A stretch of 64,000 bases of DNA from Brevundimonas aveniformis DSM 17977 (GCF_000428765.1 NZ_AUAO01000002.1:556198-620197); one strand, 5' to 3'. Counted from the first letter of the stretch, positions 25,575 to 34,151 are shown. Made by a program: numbers and translations. The notes: generated by a model from the sequence alone, not told the origin.

Positions 25575-25684
25575 GCGAGCCCGACTCTGAGCGGCGGCGC
25601 AGGCCCGCGCGTCGCCCCCTTGGATGATCGAGCCGGGGACGACGTCCCCCCAACAGGCCTGATCGAGCCACCACGACATTTTGC

Positions 25685-25709
25685 TTGAACTTAGGGAGGG
25701 GGCTAATTA
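25685..25709 (+). promoter_or_regulatory. Putative housekeeping promoter of the sdpR-like gene
   Basis: TTGAAC (25685-25690) and GCTAATTA (25702-25709) are 11 bp apart, fitting the Caulobacter sigma-73 pattern TTGaCgS-N10-14-GCtANAWC. The ATG at 25721 lies about 12 bp after the -10, so the mRNA may be nearly leaderless. Confidence 0.35.
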
Positions 25710-25720
25710 GGCTTTTTCCT

Positions 25721-26008
25721 ATGAACAATCTGTTCAAAGCCCTGTCACATCCGGTTCGCCGCCGCATCATCGAGATGCTGCGCAAAGGGCCGATGACGTC
25801 CGGCGACATCGCAGCCGCCTTCGACATGAGCTGGCCGACCGTCACCGGTCACCTCAACGCCCTCAAGGACGCGCACCTGGTATCGCAGGAGCGCGACGGA
25901 ACCTCGATCCGCTATCGGCTCGAGATCTCGGCGGTCGAGGAGGCCCTGGCTTTTCTGATGGACATGACAGGCGGCACTGACCGCACTGGATCTGGAGAAG
26001 AACAATGA
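25721..26008 (+). CDS. ArsR-family regulator, SdpR-like
   Basis: 95 residues from the ATG at 25721 (MNNLFKALSHPVRRRIIEML), the standard start of SdpR-type winged-helix repressors. The recognition helix region reads GDIAAAFDMSWPTVTGHLNALKDAHLVSQERDGTSIRYRL. No metal-binding CxC motif, consistent with SdpR rather than a metal sensor. It overlaps the SdpI-like membrane gene by 4 bp; in Bacillus SdpR represses sdpRI until SdpI binds toxin and sequesters it (family knowledge). No toxin gene was found nearby. Confidence 0.85.
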   Translation: MNNLFKALSHPVRRRIIEMLRKGPMTSGDIAAAFDMSWPTVTGHLNALKDAHLVSQERDGTSIRYRLEISAVEEALAFLMDMTGGTDRTGSGEEQ

Positions 26009-26691
26009 CCCGTCGCTTCAGTCTGCTCGACATCGCCACAACCGTGGTCGTAGCCGCCACGATCGCCGGCGCTCTGTGGATCTACTTCAACGGACCGCAA
26101 GTGCCGCTTCCCATGCACTTTGACGCCCAAGGCCGACCTGACCGCTGGAGCGACCGGCGCGAACTGGCGTGGCTGGTCGGATTTCTCGCCGTGGTGGTTG
26201 CATCGACAGCAGGCGGGATGGGCCTGTACGCCGCCAGGGCACCCGACCAGGCGCGCCGCCGGGGGCTTCGGACGGGCCAGCTCCTCTCATTGCTGGTCTT
26301 TGGCTCACTCGCTCCGTTCTTTGTCTGGATGGTCCTGTTAGCGGCCGGATATCCGACGGGCGAAACCTTCGCCGGCCCGATGCTGCCGATGGCCCTGATC
26401 GGCCTGGTCTGTCTGGTCACGGGAGCCCTGCTGGGCCGGGTCCCGCCCAATGTTGCCGTCGGCGTACGCACGCCCTGGTCACTCAAGAGCCGCCTGGCCT
26501 GGGATCGCTCGAACCGGCTGGCCGGACGGCTGATGTTCTGGCTGGGCCTGGCCTCGCTGATTGCCGCACCGGTCGCGCCCCAGCCGCTTGGCCTGTGGAT
26601 CGCCGTGGGCGGTCTGCTGCTCGCCGCACTCGCCGCTGTCGTCGAGAGCTGGCGCGTCTGGCGCACCGACCCTGACCGCCAACCGTTCTAA
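26005..26691 (+). CDS. SdpI-family membrane protein
   Basis: 228 residues with about six membrane helices. The N-terminal region has the DUF1648 pattern (LPMHFDAQGRPDRW), and the C-terminal part the SdpI signature VGVRTPWSLKSRLAWDRSNRLAGR. In Bacillus SdpI gives immunity to the SDP toxin and acts as a signal receptor; most proteobacterial homologues are uncharacterised. Translationally coupled to the SdpR-like repressor. Confidence 0.88.
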   Translation: MTRRFSLLDIATTVVVAATIAGALWIYFNGPQVPLPMHFDAQGRPDRWSDRRELAWLVGFLAVVVASTAGGMGLYAARAPDQARRRGLRTGQLLSLLVFGSLAPFFVWMVLLAAGYPTGETFAGPMLPMALIGLVCLVTGALLGRVPPNVAVGVRTPWSLKSRLAWDRSNRLAGRLMFWLGLASLIAAPVAPQPLGLWIAVGGLLLAALAAVVESWRVWRTDPDRQPF

Positions 26692-26712
26692 TCCTCAAGG
26701 GGAAATTCTGAG

Positions 26713-27660
26713 ATGCTCCTGTCCGTCCTGACCGCCACTGTGGTCCTGCAGACCACGCCTATGCCGCGCGAAGTCACGCTTCCATCTGAGCCCGCAGCCT
26801 TGAGCGGAACTTTGGTCGACGCCGGGCCTGACGCTTCCGCAGCCCTGATCATCGCCGGATCCGGTCCGACCGACCGCGACGGCAACAGTCCGCTGGGCGT
26901 TTCGGCAGGAACCTATCGACTGCTGGCTGACGACCTGGCCGCCCAGGGGATCAGCACCCTGCGCTATGACAAGCGCGGCGTCGGCCAGAGCGCGGGTGCG
27001 ATGGTCGCCGAAGCCGACCTGCGGTTCTCCCATTTCGTCGACGATGCTCGCGCCTGGGCTGGTTTGCTGCGCGAACAGACCGGCCAGTCCTGCGTCTGGC
27101 TGATCGGGCACAGCGAGGGCTCCCTGATCGCCCAGTCGGTTGCCGCCGAGGACCCCACGGGGATTTGCGGGTTGGTCCTCGTCTCGGGGGCCGGTCGGCC
27201 TGCCGCCGTGGTTCTGCGCGAACAGCTCAGTGGTGGTACGCCGGAGCCCTATCTGAGCCAGGCGCTCACCATCGTCGATGCACTGGATGCAGGCGAGACC
27301 ATCGACTGTCCGCCAATATTTGCAGCCCTGTGCCGCGCGTCGGTCCAGCCCTATGTCATCTCGTGGATGGACGTGGACCCGGCGGCGCTGGCGGCTCAGT
27401 CGGCCTTGCCGACCCTGGTGGTGCAGGGATCAACCGACATCCAGACAACGGTGACGGATGCCCAGGCCCTGGCGGGCGCGCGCGAGGGGATTGAGCTGGC
27501 CGTTCTGGAGGGTGTGAACCACGTCCTGAAGACGGCCCCGATCGAGCGGACGGCAAATCTGGCCACCTATGCCGACCCTGCGCTGCCGTTGGCGGATGGT
27601 GTGGTTCCGACGATCTCGGCGTTTATTCTGCGCCCGCGCGAGACCCAACCGCAGCCGTGA
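26713..27660 (+). CDS. Secreted alpha/beta hydrolase
   Basis: 315 residues. A short hydrophobic N-terminus (MLLSVLTATVVLQTT) may be a signal. The core has the oxyanion region IAGSGPTDRDGNS, LRYDKRGVGQS, the nucleophile elbow GHSEGS with Ser, an acid in VVQGSTDIQTTV and the catalytic His in GVNHVLK. The arrangement resembles alpha/beta hydrolases acting on ester or acyl-peptide substrates. It begins 21 bp after the SdpI gene, possibly in the same operon. Its 3' end overlaps the convergent downstream gene by 38 bp. Confidence 0.82.
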   Translation: MLLSVLTATVVLQTTPMPREVTLPSEPAALSGTLVDAGPDASAALIIAGSGPTDRDGNSPLGVSAGTYRLLADDLAAQGISTLRYDKRGVGQSAGAMVAEADLRFSHFVDDARAWAGLLREQTGQSCVWLIGHSEGSLIAQSVAAEDPTGICGLVLVSGAGRPAAVVLREQLSGGTPEPYLSQALTIVDALDAGETIDCPPIFAALCRASVQPYVISWMDVDPAALAAQSALPTLVVQGSTDIQTTVTDAQALAGAREGIELAVLEGVNHVLKTAPIERTANLATYADPALPLADGVVPTISAFILRPRETQPQP

Positions 27661-28501
27661 AGGCGGCGAGCCGGCCTTCAGCCGCCTTGCGTCGCGCTGT
27701 GCCGTCCGACAGGGCCTGACCCGCGCGGTCGAGGGTTCGGGTCAGGCGGGTCGTCAGCGCGGCCATTTCGGCGGGATCTGGCTGGACCTTGCGCTTGCGT
27801 TTTCCGTCCAGGCCCAGACCCTTGCGCCAGTCGGCCCGCCAGGTGTCGATGGCGGTGGAGGCCTCCTCCAGTCGAGCTGCGGCCACGACATCGGCATTTT
27901 GCATGACGCGCGCCAGCGGCAGGTGGGCCAGCGCGGACATGCGCTTCGCGGCCAGACCTTCCAGACGTTCTGAAAGGCGCGCGCGCGGCGCAATCTCGCC
28001 TTCAGCCGCCTCGGCGGCGGCATCAGACAGACGCTGCCGACCGGCTTCGATCCAGGCCCCAAGGTCGACGATGGGCTGGCGAATGGCCTCCTGGGCCGGG
28101 TCAAGCTGTGCGGCCCGCGCCGTCAGCGCCGAAGCGTGGGCTTTCAGGTTTCCGGCCGACTGGGCGAGTTGACGATCCACGTCGAGAAAGGCTTCGCGCG
28201 TGCGCTTCAGTCGCCGCCCGCGACTGTCAAAGAGGCCGGCCAGGCCGCGCCGGGGTATCAGACCACGCGGATCCAGCGCGCGCGCCGTGGTGGCGATCTG
28301 GTCAAGGTCTGTGCGGGTGCCCTGACTGATCCGAGAGGCATCCGCCTGGGTCAGGGACGCGCGGGCGGCATCGATCGCCGCCTCGGCCTCGGCACCGTAG
28401 GACGCAAAGCTATCCGGCTGTGTCGGGTCCAGGCTGGCCCTCAGTTCGGAGATGCGATCAGGCGTCGGACCGGGAATGACAGTGGGAGCGGTTGTGGACA
28501 T
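27623..28501 (-). CDS. Helical protein, possibly TelA/KlaA-like (toxic anion resistance) N-terminal region
   Basis: 292 residues from the ATG at 28501 (MSTTAPTVIPGPTPDRISEL). It is predicted almost entirely helical with an Ala/Arg/Asp-rich composition. The segment DSFASYGAEAEAAIDAARASL followed by ALDPRGLIPRRGLAGLFDSRGRRLKRTREAFLDVDRQLAQ resembles the start of TelA-type proteins, but the remainder is shorter than usual and I cannot confirm membership. No signal peptide or membrane segment. It is divergent from the oxidoreductase gene and overlaps the upstream hydrolase gene tail-to-tail. Function unknown. Confidence 0.6.
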   Translation of the reverse strand: MSTTAPTVIPGPTPDRISELRASLDPTQPDSFASYGAEAEAAIDAARASLTQADASRISQGTRTDLDQIATTARALDPRGLIPRRGLAGLFDSRGRRLKRTREAFLDVDRQLAQSAGNLKAHASALTARAAQLDPAQEAIRQPIVDLGAWIEAGRQRLSDAAAEAAEGEIAPRARLSERLEGLAAKRMSALAHLPLARVMQNADVVAAARLEEASTAIDTWRADWRKGLGLDGKRKRKVQPDPAEMAALTTRLTRTLDRAGQALSDGTARRKAAEGRLAAFTAAVGSRAGAE

Positions 28502-28644
28502 GGATCTGACTATGCCGTGCGAATTCCGGGTGGTCACCCCATGCCTCTTATCAGGCGAAGCGGAGCGGATTGCCGCAGCCCCGAATTTGCGTTGTTGCAT
28601 CGGAAGGTGGCTGATACCGGTCTGGCCCAGGCGGGGATGGGGTC

Positions 28645-29811
28645 ATGGGATTGCATTTGCACCGGCGCATGCTTCTGACGGGTCTTGGCGCATCCGGTCT
28701 GGTTGCGTGTACGTCGACCTCACCGGTGGTCGTCCCCCGACCAGGGTTCCTGCGCCCGGGCCTCGCCCCGCTGATCACAGATCCCAGCCGGATCAGCCAT
28801 ATCACCGTCTGCACCCGCCCCTTCCGAGCCGCAGGCCCGCGTATCGAGGTCGAGCGGGTTGGAGACAAACGTGTGGTCCACAACTACGGGCACGGCGGCT
28901 CGGGATGGTCCCTGTCCTGGGGATCGGGGGCCGCCGCGCGCGATTTGGCGCTGGACGCGGGGACACGCGAGGTGGCGGTCGTCGGCTGTGGTGCCCTGGG
29001 CCTGACGGCGGCGCTTCAAATTCTTAGAAGCGGCGCGCGCACGACCATCTATGCCGCCGAACGCACGCCCTATACCCGCTCGGCGCGGGCCACAGGGGTC
29101 TGGTCGCCGGAATCACGGATCGCCGACGCTGGTGCCGTTGCGCCCGGCTTCGCCGACACCTGGGAGACCCTGGCGCGCAGATCGTACGCCACACACCTCG
29201 CTTTCGTCGGCGTGGACGGTGACCCGGTACGGTTCATAGATACCTACAATCTGCGAGCCCTCGACGACCGGCGGCGCGCCGTTGGCCCGGTGCCCCAGCC
29301 GGGTCAGGTCAACTTCATCCATTTCGGGAGTCGGCTGGATGATCTCGGACCCGATGGTCGGAACCTGACCGACGCGGAACACCCGTTCCCGGTGGCCCGC
29401 GCGCGCGTCTATCCGAACCTGACGTTCAACGTCGCCGAGTACGCGCGTCAGCTGACCGAAGCCTTCCTCATGGAGGGCGGGCGCATCGTCCAGCAGACCT
29501 TCAACGCGCCCGCCGAACTGTCGAGCCTGGCCGAGCCGGTCATCGTCAACTGCACCGGCTATGGGGCGCGGGCCCTGTTCGGCGACGACAGCATCGTGCC
29601 CGTGCGCGGACAGATCGGCTGGCTCGCTCCGCAGGAAGAGGTCACCTACGGCATCAACTACAACGCCGTCAGCATGGTGCCGCGCCACGACGGCATCGTT
29701 ATCCAGGCCAACGGGATCAACGAGATGGTCGGCTACGGCCTCGACGATGAGACCCCCAACCGAGCCGAGACCGAAGAGGCGCTGGCCATGCTGGCGACGC
29801 TTTACATCTGA
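28645..29811 (+). CDS. D-amino-acid-oxidase-like FAD protein, exported lipoprotein
   Basis: 388 residues. RRMLLTGLGASGLVAC combines a twin-arginine start with a lipobox, so the protein may be folded with FAD before export and anchored as a lipoprotein. VVHNYGHGGSGWSLSWGSG and the dinucleotide fold VAVVGCGALGLTAALQI are D-amino-acid oxidase features; in canonical enzymes the nucleotide fold is N-terminal, so the order here is permuted or the first fold is degenerate. NCTGYGARALFGDD and PVRGQIGWL follow. Substrate unknown. Its stop lies in a perfect palindrome shared with the convergent gene. Confidence 0.75.
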   Translation: MGLHLHRRMLLTGLGASGLVACTSTSPVVVPRPGFLRPGLAPLITDPSRISHITVCTRPFRAAGPRIEVERVGDKRVVHNYGHGGSGWSLSWGSGAAARDLALDAGTREVAVVGCGALGLTAALQILRSGARTTIYAAERTPYTRSARATGVWSPESRIADAGAVAPGFADTWETLARRSYATHLAFVGVDGDPVRFIDTYNLRALDDRRRAVGPVPQPGQVNFIHFGSRLDDLGPDGRNLTDAEHPFPVARARVYPNLTFNVAEYARQLTEAFLMEGGRIVQQTFNAPAELSSLAEPVIVNCTGYGARALFGDDSIVPVRGQIGWLAPQEEVTYGINYNAVSMVPRHDGIVIQANGINEMVGYGLDDETPNRAETEEALAMLATLYI

Positions 29812-29830
29812 GACAGTAACGACTGTCTCA
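29809..29830. terminator. Perfect hairpin holding both convergent stop codons
   Basis: TGAGACAGT (29809-29817), loop AACG, ACTGTCTCA (29822-29830). The TGA of the oxidase starts the left arm and the TGA of the minus-strand gene starts the right arm. A poor U-tract makes the terminator role tentative, but the symmetry suits a bidirectional stop. Confidence 0.5.
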
Positions 29831-30526
29831 GAAGTTTCTCGCTCTGGGCTGCTCAGACTCCACCACAGTTGGAGGAAAGGTCAGGACTCCGCCCGATAGG
29901 GCTGCGGCGTCATCCGCGGAGATTACATCTGCTGCGCGCAGGACGAGAAGGCTGCTGACCGCCACTGCGGTTGAAGTCAGCAGCATCACCAAGCAGCTGA
30001 TCATCCAATAGGTCACCTGAAGGGACGTGGACTGAGGCTGGTGCAGTGGCCGGCATGCCCACATCAGAGCAAAGAAAATCGTCAGGGACGGCACTACGTG
30101 GCAAGCCCAGTAAAGCCAGTTCGGCACGATTGTGATGTATCCGTCCACCTCCATTCTTTCGGAGAACAGCGCGGTGGTGATTTCTTCAGGCGCTGAAGGT
30201 AGGACGAGAAAGATGGTCATGTAGACGCAAAGACCTGCAAATCCGCAGGCCGTGAACCAGATCGCCATCGGCAGCCAAGTCCGCGACCGCGGCAGGTCTC
30301 TGTTTCCTAGAAGTGCCGTCAGAGAAGCCACGAGCGCCGCGATGGGTATAGGCAATACCCAGATCAGCAGGGCGCATGCCGCTATGGCTACGACGACCAC
30401 GGAGAACTTGTTTCCGACGGAAACAGTCGCGTCGTTCGCGAGACGACCTTCACGAAACTTAGTCCAGTCGCCGTTTGGGGGAAACAGGCCACCCTTCTTG
30501 CCTGACTCGAAATCAGGATCGAACAT
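29828..30526 (-). CDS. Membrane protein of unknown function, atypical composition
   Basis: 232 residues. A soluble N-terminal stretch of about 40 residues (MFDPDFESGKKGGLFPPNGD...) precedes four or five hydrophobic segments (ALLIWVLPIPIAALVASLTALL, FTACGFAGLCVYMTIFLVL, VVPSLTIFFALMWA, MISCLVMLLTSTAVAVSSLLVL). Base composition is visibly AT-richer than the neighbouring genes and codon use is less GC-biased, suggesting later acquisition. No family recognised. It ends in the shared hairpin and is followed upstream by an 81-bp gap to scoB. Confidence 0.6.
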   Translation of the reverse strand: MFDPDFESGKKGGLFPPNGDWTKFREGRLANDATVSVGNKFSVVVVAIAACALLIWVLPIPIAALVASLTALLGNRDLPRSRTWLPMAIWFTACGFAGLCVYMTIFLVLPSAPEEITTALFSERMEVDGYITIVPNWLYWACHVVPSLTIFFALMWACRPLHQPQSTSLQVTYWMISCLVMLLTSTAVAVSSLLVLRAADVISADDAAALSGGVLTFPPTVVESEQPRARNF

Positions 30527-30607
30527 GATGTTTCTTAATCAATTTATTGGGAGTGACGCATCCAGCATTAGGCCGAACGGCGGTTTCCCGTCTAGACTTG
30601 TGGTTAG

Positions 30608-31258
30608 TCAAACGAACGCCTCGGCAACCTCGTAGGCGGCCTCGGTCTTCCGGGCGACCTCGTCCAGGGTGACGCCGTCGGCCAGTTCGATCAGGACCAG
30701 ACCCGAGCCGTCGGGCTTCACGTCGAAGACAGCCAGGTCGGTGATGATGCGGCTGACCACGCCCGTGCCGGTCAGGGGCAGGGTGCAGGCCTTCAGCACC
30801 TTGGACTGGCCGTGCTTGTTGGCGTGCTCCATGACCACGACCACGCGCTTGACGCCGGCGACCAGATCCATCGCCCCGCCCATGCCCTTCACCAGCTTGC
30901 CCGGGATCATCCAGTTGGCGATGTCGCCGTTCTGGGCGACTTCCATCGCGCCGAGGATCGAAAGATTGATGTGGCCGCCGCGGATCATGGCGAAGCTGTC
31001 GGCCGAGCTGAAATAGGCGCTCTCGGGGATTTCGGTGATCGTCTGCTTGCCGGCGTTGATCAGGTCGGGATCGACCTCGTCGTCATAGGGGAACGGACCC
31101 ATGCCGAGCATGCCGTTCTCGCTCTGCAGCGTCACGGTCATGCCGTCGGGGATGTAGTTGGCCACCAGGGTCGGGATGCCGATGCCCAGGTTCACGTAGA
31201 AGCCGTCCTGCAGCTCTTTGGCGGCGCGTTCGGCCAGTTGTTCGCGGGTGCGTGCCAT
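30608..31258 (-). CDS. scoB: 3-oxoacid CoA-transferase subunit B
   Basis: 216 residues. Transfers CoA between succinyl-CoA and a 3-oxoacid (acetoacetate or 3-oxoadipate). [15 protein letters not shown] and [30 protein letters not shown] contain the catalytic Glu of the beta subunit; [28 protein letters not shown] and [22 protein letters not shown] are conserved. The stop of scoA is 3 bp upstream. Substrate choice (ketone body or protocatechuate pathway) cannot be decided from this subunit. Confidence 0.93.
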   Translation of the reverse strand: MARTREQLAERAAKELQDGFYVNLGIGIPTLVANYIPDGMTVTLQSENGMLGMGPFPYDDEVDPDLINAGKQTITEIPESAYFSSADSFAMIRGGHINLSILGAMEVAQNGDIANWMIPGKLVKGMGGAMDLVAGVKRVVVVMEHANKHGQSKVLKACTLPLTGTGVVSRIITDLAVFDVKPDGSGLVLIELADGVTLDEVARKTEAAYEVAEAFV

Positions 31259-31261
31259 GGA

Positions 31262-31966
31262 TCAGGCTCCCTCTCTCTGGCGGACAGTCCGCTGCTCGAT
31301 GCGCTTCTCGGGCGTCGAGCGGATGATGCGGTCGACGTAGATGCCCGGCGTATGGATGTGGTCCGGGTCCAGCGAGCCCGTCGGCACGATCTCTTCGACC
31401 TCGACCACGCAGGCCTTGCCCGCGGTGGCCATCATTGGGTTGAAGTTCCGGGCGGTCTTGCGGAACACGAGGTTGCCGCGCTCGTCGGCCTTCCAGGCCT
31501 TCACGATCGACAGGTCGGCGACCAGGCCGGTTTCCATCACATAGTCGCGGCCGTCGAAGCTGCGCACTTCCTTGCCCTCGGCGACCAGGGTGCCGACGCC
31601 GGTGGCGGTGAAGAAGGCCGGGATGCCCGCGCCGCCGGCCCGGATGCGCTCGGCCAGGGTGCCTTGCGGATTGAACTCCAGCTGCAGTTCGCCGGCCAGA
31701 TACTGACGCTCGAACTCCTTGTTCTCGCCGACGTAGGACGAGATCATTTTCTTGATCTGGCGCGTTTCCAGCAACTGGCCGAGGCCAAAGCCATCCACAC
31801 CGGCGTTGTTGGAGATGACCGTCAGGTTCTTCGCACCGGAATCGCGCAGGGCGGCGATCAGGAACTCGGGGATGCCGCACAGGCCGAAACCGCCCGACAT
31901 GACCGTCATTCCGTCGAAGGTCAGGCCTTCAAGGGCGCTCTTGGCGTCAGGATAGACCTTTTGCAT
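31262..31966 (-). CDS. scoA: 3-oxoacid CoA-transferase subunit A
   Basis: 234 residues. The N-terminal [18 protein letters not shown] is the glycine-rich CoA-transferase family I motif; [58 protein letters not shown] and DYVMETGL are the standard alpha-subunit blocks. Forms a heterotetramer with ScoB. A palindromic operator-like site 22 bp upstream of the ATG suggests regulated expression. Confidence 0.93.
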   Translation of the reverse strand: MQKVYPDAKSALEGLTFDGMTVMSGGFGLCGIPEFLIAALRDSGAKNLTVISNNAGVDGFGLGQLLETRQIKKMISSYVGENKEFERQYLAGELQLEFNPQGTLAERIRAGGAGIPAFFTATGVGTLVAEGKEVRSFDGRDYVMETGLVADLSIVKAWKADERGNLVFRKTARNFNPMMATAGKACVVEVEEIVPTGSLDPDHIHTPGIYVDRIIRSTPEKRIEQRTVRQREGA

Positions 31967-31988
31967 GGGCTCTCCGCTCCTTCTTCAC

Positions 31989-32011
31989 CGTTCGATGAAT
32001 TAAATCGAACG
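31989..32011. promoter_or_regulatory. Operator-like palindrome upstream of scoAB
   Basis: CGTTCGAT (31989-31996) and ATCGAACG (32004-32011) are perfect inverted 8-bp arms separated by a 7-bp AT-rich spacer. The half-site GTTCGAT resembles that of PcaR/PcaU-type IclR regulators (remembered motif GTTCGATAATCGCAC). Position just before scoA fits operator function. Confidence 0.5.
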
Positions 32012-32065
32012 CTCGGGGCTTCCTAGGGGGAAGGCGCGCCGGGAGCAAGGGCGGCGAGATGGGGA

Positions 32066-33685
32066 TCAGGCCACGCGGCGTTGGCCGGTCTGGTCGTCCG
32101 TCTCGTGAACCTCGAAGAGGGCCGCGTTGATGGCTTGCATCAGACGTTCGGGCTTGATCGGCTTTTCGACCACGGCAGCCATACCGGACGCGACGTAGCG
32201 TTTGGCGTCCTCGGGATCGGCATTGGCGGTCAGGGCGATGATCGGGATTTGCCCCTTGTCGCTGCCGAGAGCCCGGATGGCCTGGGTCGCCTCAACGCCG
32301 TCCATGCGGGGCATCTTGATGTCCATCAGGATCAGATCATAGCGCCCGGCCTGAACGGCTTCGACGGCCTCGACACCGTCCTCAGCCTGGGCCGAGGTGC
32401 AGCCGAACATCTCGCACAGCGCCTGGGCGACGATGCGGTTGGTGCCATTGTCATCGACGATCAGGATGTGGGGCGCAGCCGACAAGCTCAACTCACCCAT
32501 GCCGGCCACACGCGCATCGACCGTCTCGGCTTCAACATGGGCAGCCGGCGCGGTCACGTCGAAGGTGAAGGTGACGCCCTGGCCGGCATTGGAGCTGACC
32601 CGGATGCCGCCGCCCATGGTCTTGAGAACCTGATGGCAGATCGGCAGCCCCAGGCCGCCGGCCTTGCTTGCGTCATGCGTGCCGCCGACTTCGAACAGGC
32701 CGGGGATGCGCTCTGGCGCGATGCCGGGTCCGTTGTCACGGACGCGGGCCTGAAGAACGACGTCTTCGCCTTCGGCCCTGGCAGCCAGGAAAGCCTCGAC
32801 AACACCGTTGCGGGCAAACTTCAGGGCATTGCCGATGAGATGGTTGAACACCTGACGCAGGCGAGCGCCGTCAATTTCAGCGGCCAGTTCCGTATCGCCT
32901 TCGTAGCCGATCATCAGGCTGACACCGTCCTGCAAGGCGCGCGGAGCCCATAGACCTTCCAGGTCATCCATGAACTGCCGCAGATGCATTGGCTGAGGGT
33001 CGAGGATCAGCTCACCAGCATCGGCTCGGCTCAGGTCAACGGCATCCTCAAGGATACGCAGGGTGGCCTCAGAGGAATCGATGATGGTCTGCACATAGGC
33101 ATGTGCGTCCGGTCCAATAGGCTGGCGGCGCAAGAGATCAGCGACTGCGGCCACACCGTTCAATGGGGTCCGAAGTTCGCGGCTGAGCAACGCCAGGAAC
33201 CCGGATCGGGCCTGGGCGGCAGACTGGATGGCGTCGTCAGCCTCGGCGCGGATTGCCTGAATCTCAAAACGTTTGAAATCCGCATCGGAGCGCAGGTCGT
33301 GTTCGGCCTTGAGCAGGCTGAACAGGGAGCCGACGCCCATGTATCTGCCCTGCTGGGTGACCACGAAGCCGCGTGTCATCTGATGGTTGCTCTGTTGCAG
33401 CAGAACGTCGGCCATGCCCATCAGCTTGATGGAGCCTTCGATGACGACCGGCTCGACGTCCATCAGGTCGACCACAACGGCATCCAGCGTCTCATGCGTG
33501 TCGTTGGTGCGAGCCAGTTGCCTGAGGAAGGGGTCGCGTTCGATGACACCGAGCAGGCGTCCATCGTCGACGATCGGCAAGAGAAGTGTGCCTGCTTCCG
33601 CCTCAAATCGAGCCAGGGCGTCACCACCGCTCGCGCTCGGAGCCAGGGGATCCAGGTGTTCGGTGTACAATTCGATCGTCGGCAT
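32066..33685 (-). CDS. CBS-domain hybrid sensor kinase/receiver with altered H-box
   Basis: 539 residues. N-terminal 125 residues form a CBS-like pair (LLPIVDDGRLLGVIERDPF; GFVVTQQGRYMGVGSLFSLLK). A HisKA-like region follows, but the H-box reads FLALLSRELRTPLNG with Arg169 where the phospho-accepting His should be (codon CGC at 33179-33181). The ATPase domain keeps its N-box (NHLIGNALKF), G1 (DNGPGIAPERI) and G2 (GGLGLPIC). The C-terminal receiver has acidic DD at 411-412, Asp455 in LILMDIKMPRMDG and Lys508. No membrane segment, so cytosolic. Autophosphorylation on the usual residue is impossible; it may be an allosteric partner, pseudokinase or phosphatase-like regulator. Confidence 0.85.
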   Translation of the reverse strand: MPTIELYTEHLDPLAPSASGGDALARFEAEAGTLLLPIVDDGRLLGVIERDPFLRQLARTNDTHETLDAVVVDLMDVEPVVIEGSIKLMGMADVLLQQSNHQMTRGFVVTQQGRYMGVGSLFSLLKAEHDLRSDADFKRFEIQAIRAEADDAIQSAAQARSGFLALLSRELRTPLNGVAAVADLLRRQPIGPDAHAYVQTIIDSSEATLRILEDAVDLSRADAGELILDPQPMHLRQFMDDLEGLWAPRALQDGVSLMIGYEGDTELAAEIDGARLRQVFNHLIGNALKFARNGVVEAFLAARAEGEDVVLQARVRDNGPGIAPERIPGLFEVGGTHDASKAGGLGLPICHQVLKTMGGGIRVSSNAGQGVTFTFDVTAPAAHVEAETVDARVAGMGELSLSAAPHILIVDDNGTNRIVAQALCEMFGCTSAQAEDGVEAVEAVQAGRYDLILMDIKMPRMDGVEATQAIRALGSDKGQIPIIALTANADPEDAKRYVASGMAAVVEKPIKPERLMQAINAALFEVHETDDQTGQRRVA

Positions 33686-33776
33686 ACTCGGGCCGTAGCT
33701 CCTTGAACTCGACCGACAATATCCACAGCACCTTTTTCAGAACCGTTAAGCGGAAACGCTAGATTTTTTTGGTCGT

Positions 33777-34100
33777 CTAATTTGTCTCTCCGTCAATCCA
33801 TAGCAGGTAGTCGGGATTGGAGCCTGACACCCGGATATCCAGAGCCACAACAGCCGGCGTCTCATAGGGGTGAAGGCCGATCAGCAGGTCTGACAGGGCC
33901 TCGGCCAGCGCGCGCGTCGTCTTAAACACGACGATCACCTCGTCTGCCGTCTCGATCTGGCCTTGCCAGCGATAGATGGAGCGCCCGGCAGGGAGAATAT
34001 TGGCACAGGCTGTCAGGCGAGCACCGACGGCCGTGGCCGCCGCGCGTTCGGCAGTTCCCGCATCGGGCCAAGTGGTGTAAAGCAGCGCCATCTGTTCCAC
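33777..34100 (-). CDS. cutA: Divalent-cation tolerance protein CutA
   Basis: 107 residues when the GTG at 34100 (AGGG about 8 nt upstream) is used; an ATG at 34091 or 34118 is also possible. LLYTTWPD, GARLTACANILP, SIYRWQGQIETADEVIVVFKTT and LHPYETPAVVALDI are the full set of CutA1 signatures. A small trimeric protein linked to copper tolerance in E. coli, although its true role is uncertain. Divergent from queC by about 50 bp. Confidence 0.93.
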   Translation of the reverse strand: MEQMALLYTTWPDAGTAERAAATAVGARLTACANILPAGRSIYRWQGQIETADEVIVVFKTTRALAEALSDLLIGLHPYETPAVVALDIRVSGSNPDYLLWIDGETN

Positions 34101-34151
34101 GTCTGAGCCCTTTCTCATGCGCGCGGCCTGCGGGCCGACCGCAGGTTTGTC

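Noticed and set aside
25491..25679. 62-codon minus-strand frame (MSWWLDQACWG...) at the end of the Mla operon
   Set aside because: No Shine-Dalgarno and overlaps the tail of the auxiliary lipoprotein gene; no family recognised.
33719..33777. AGCG-GAAA-CGCT followed by a T-run near cutA as a terminator
   Set aside because: Stem of only 4 bp, and the T-run orientation does not fit the adjacent genes' direction of transcription.
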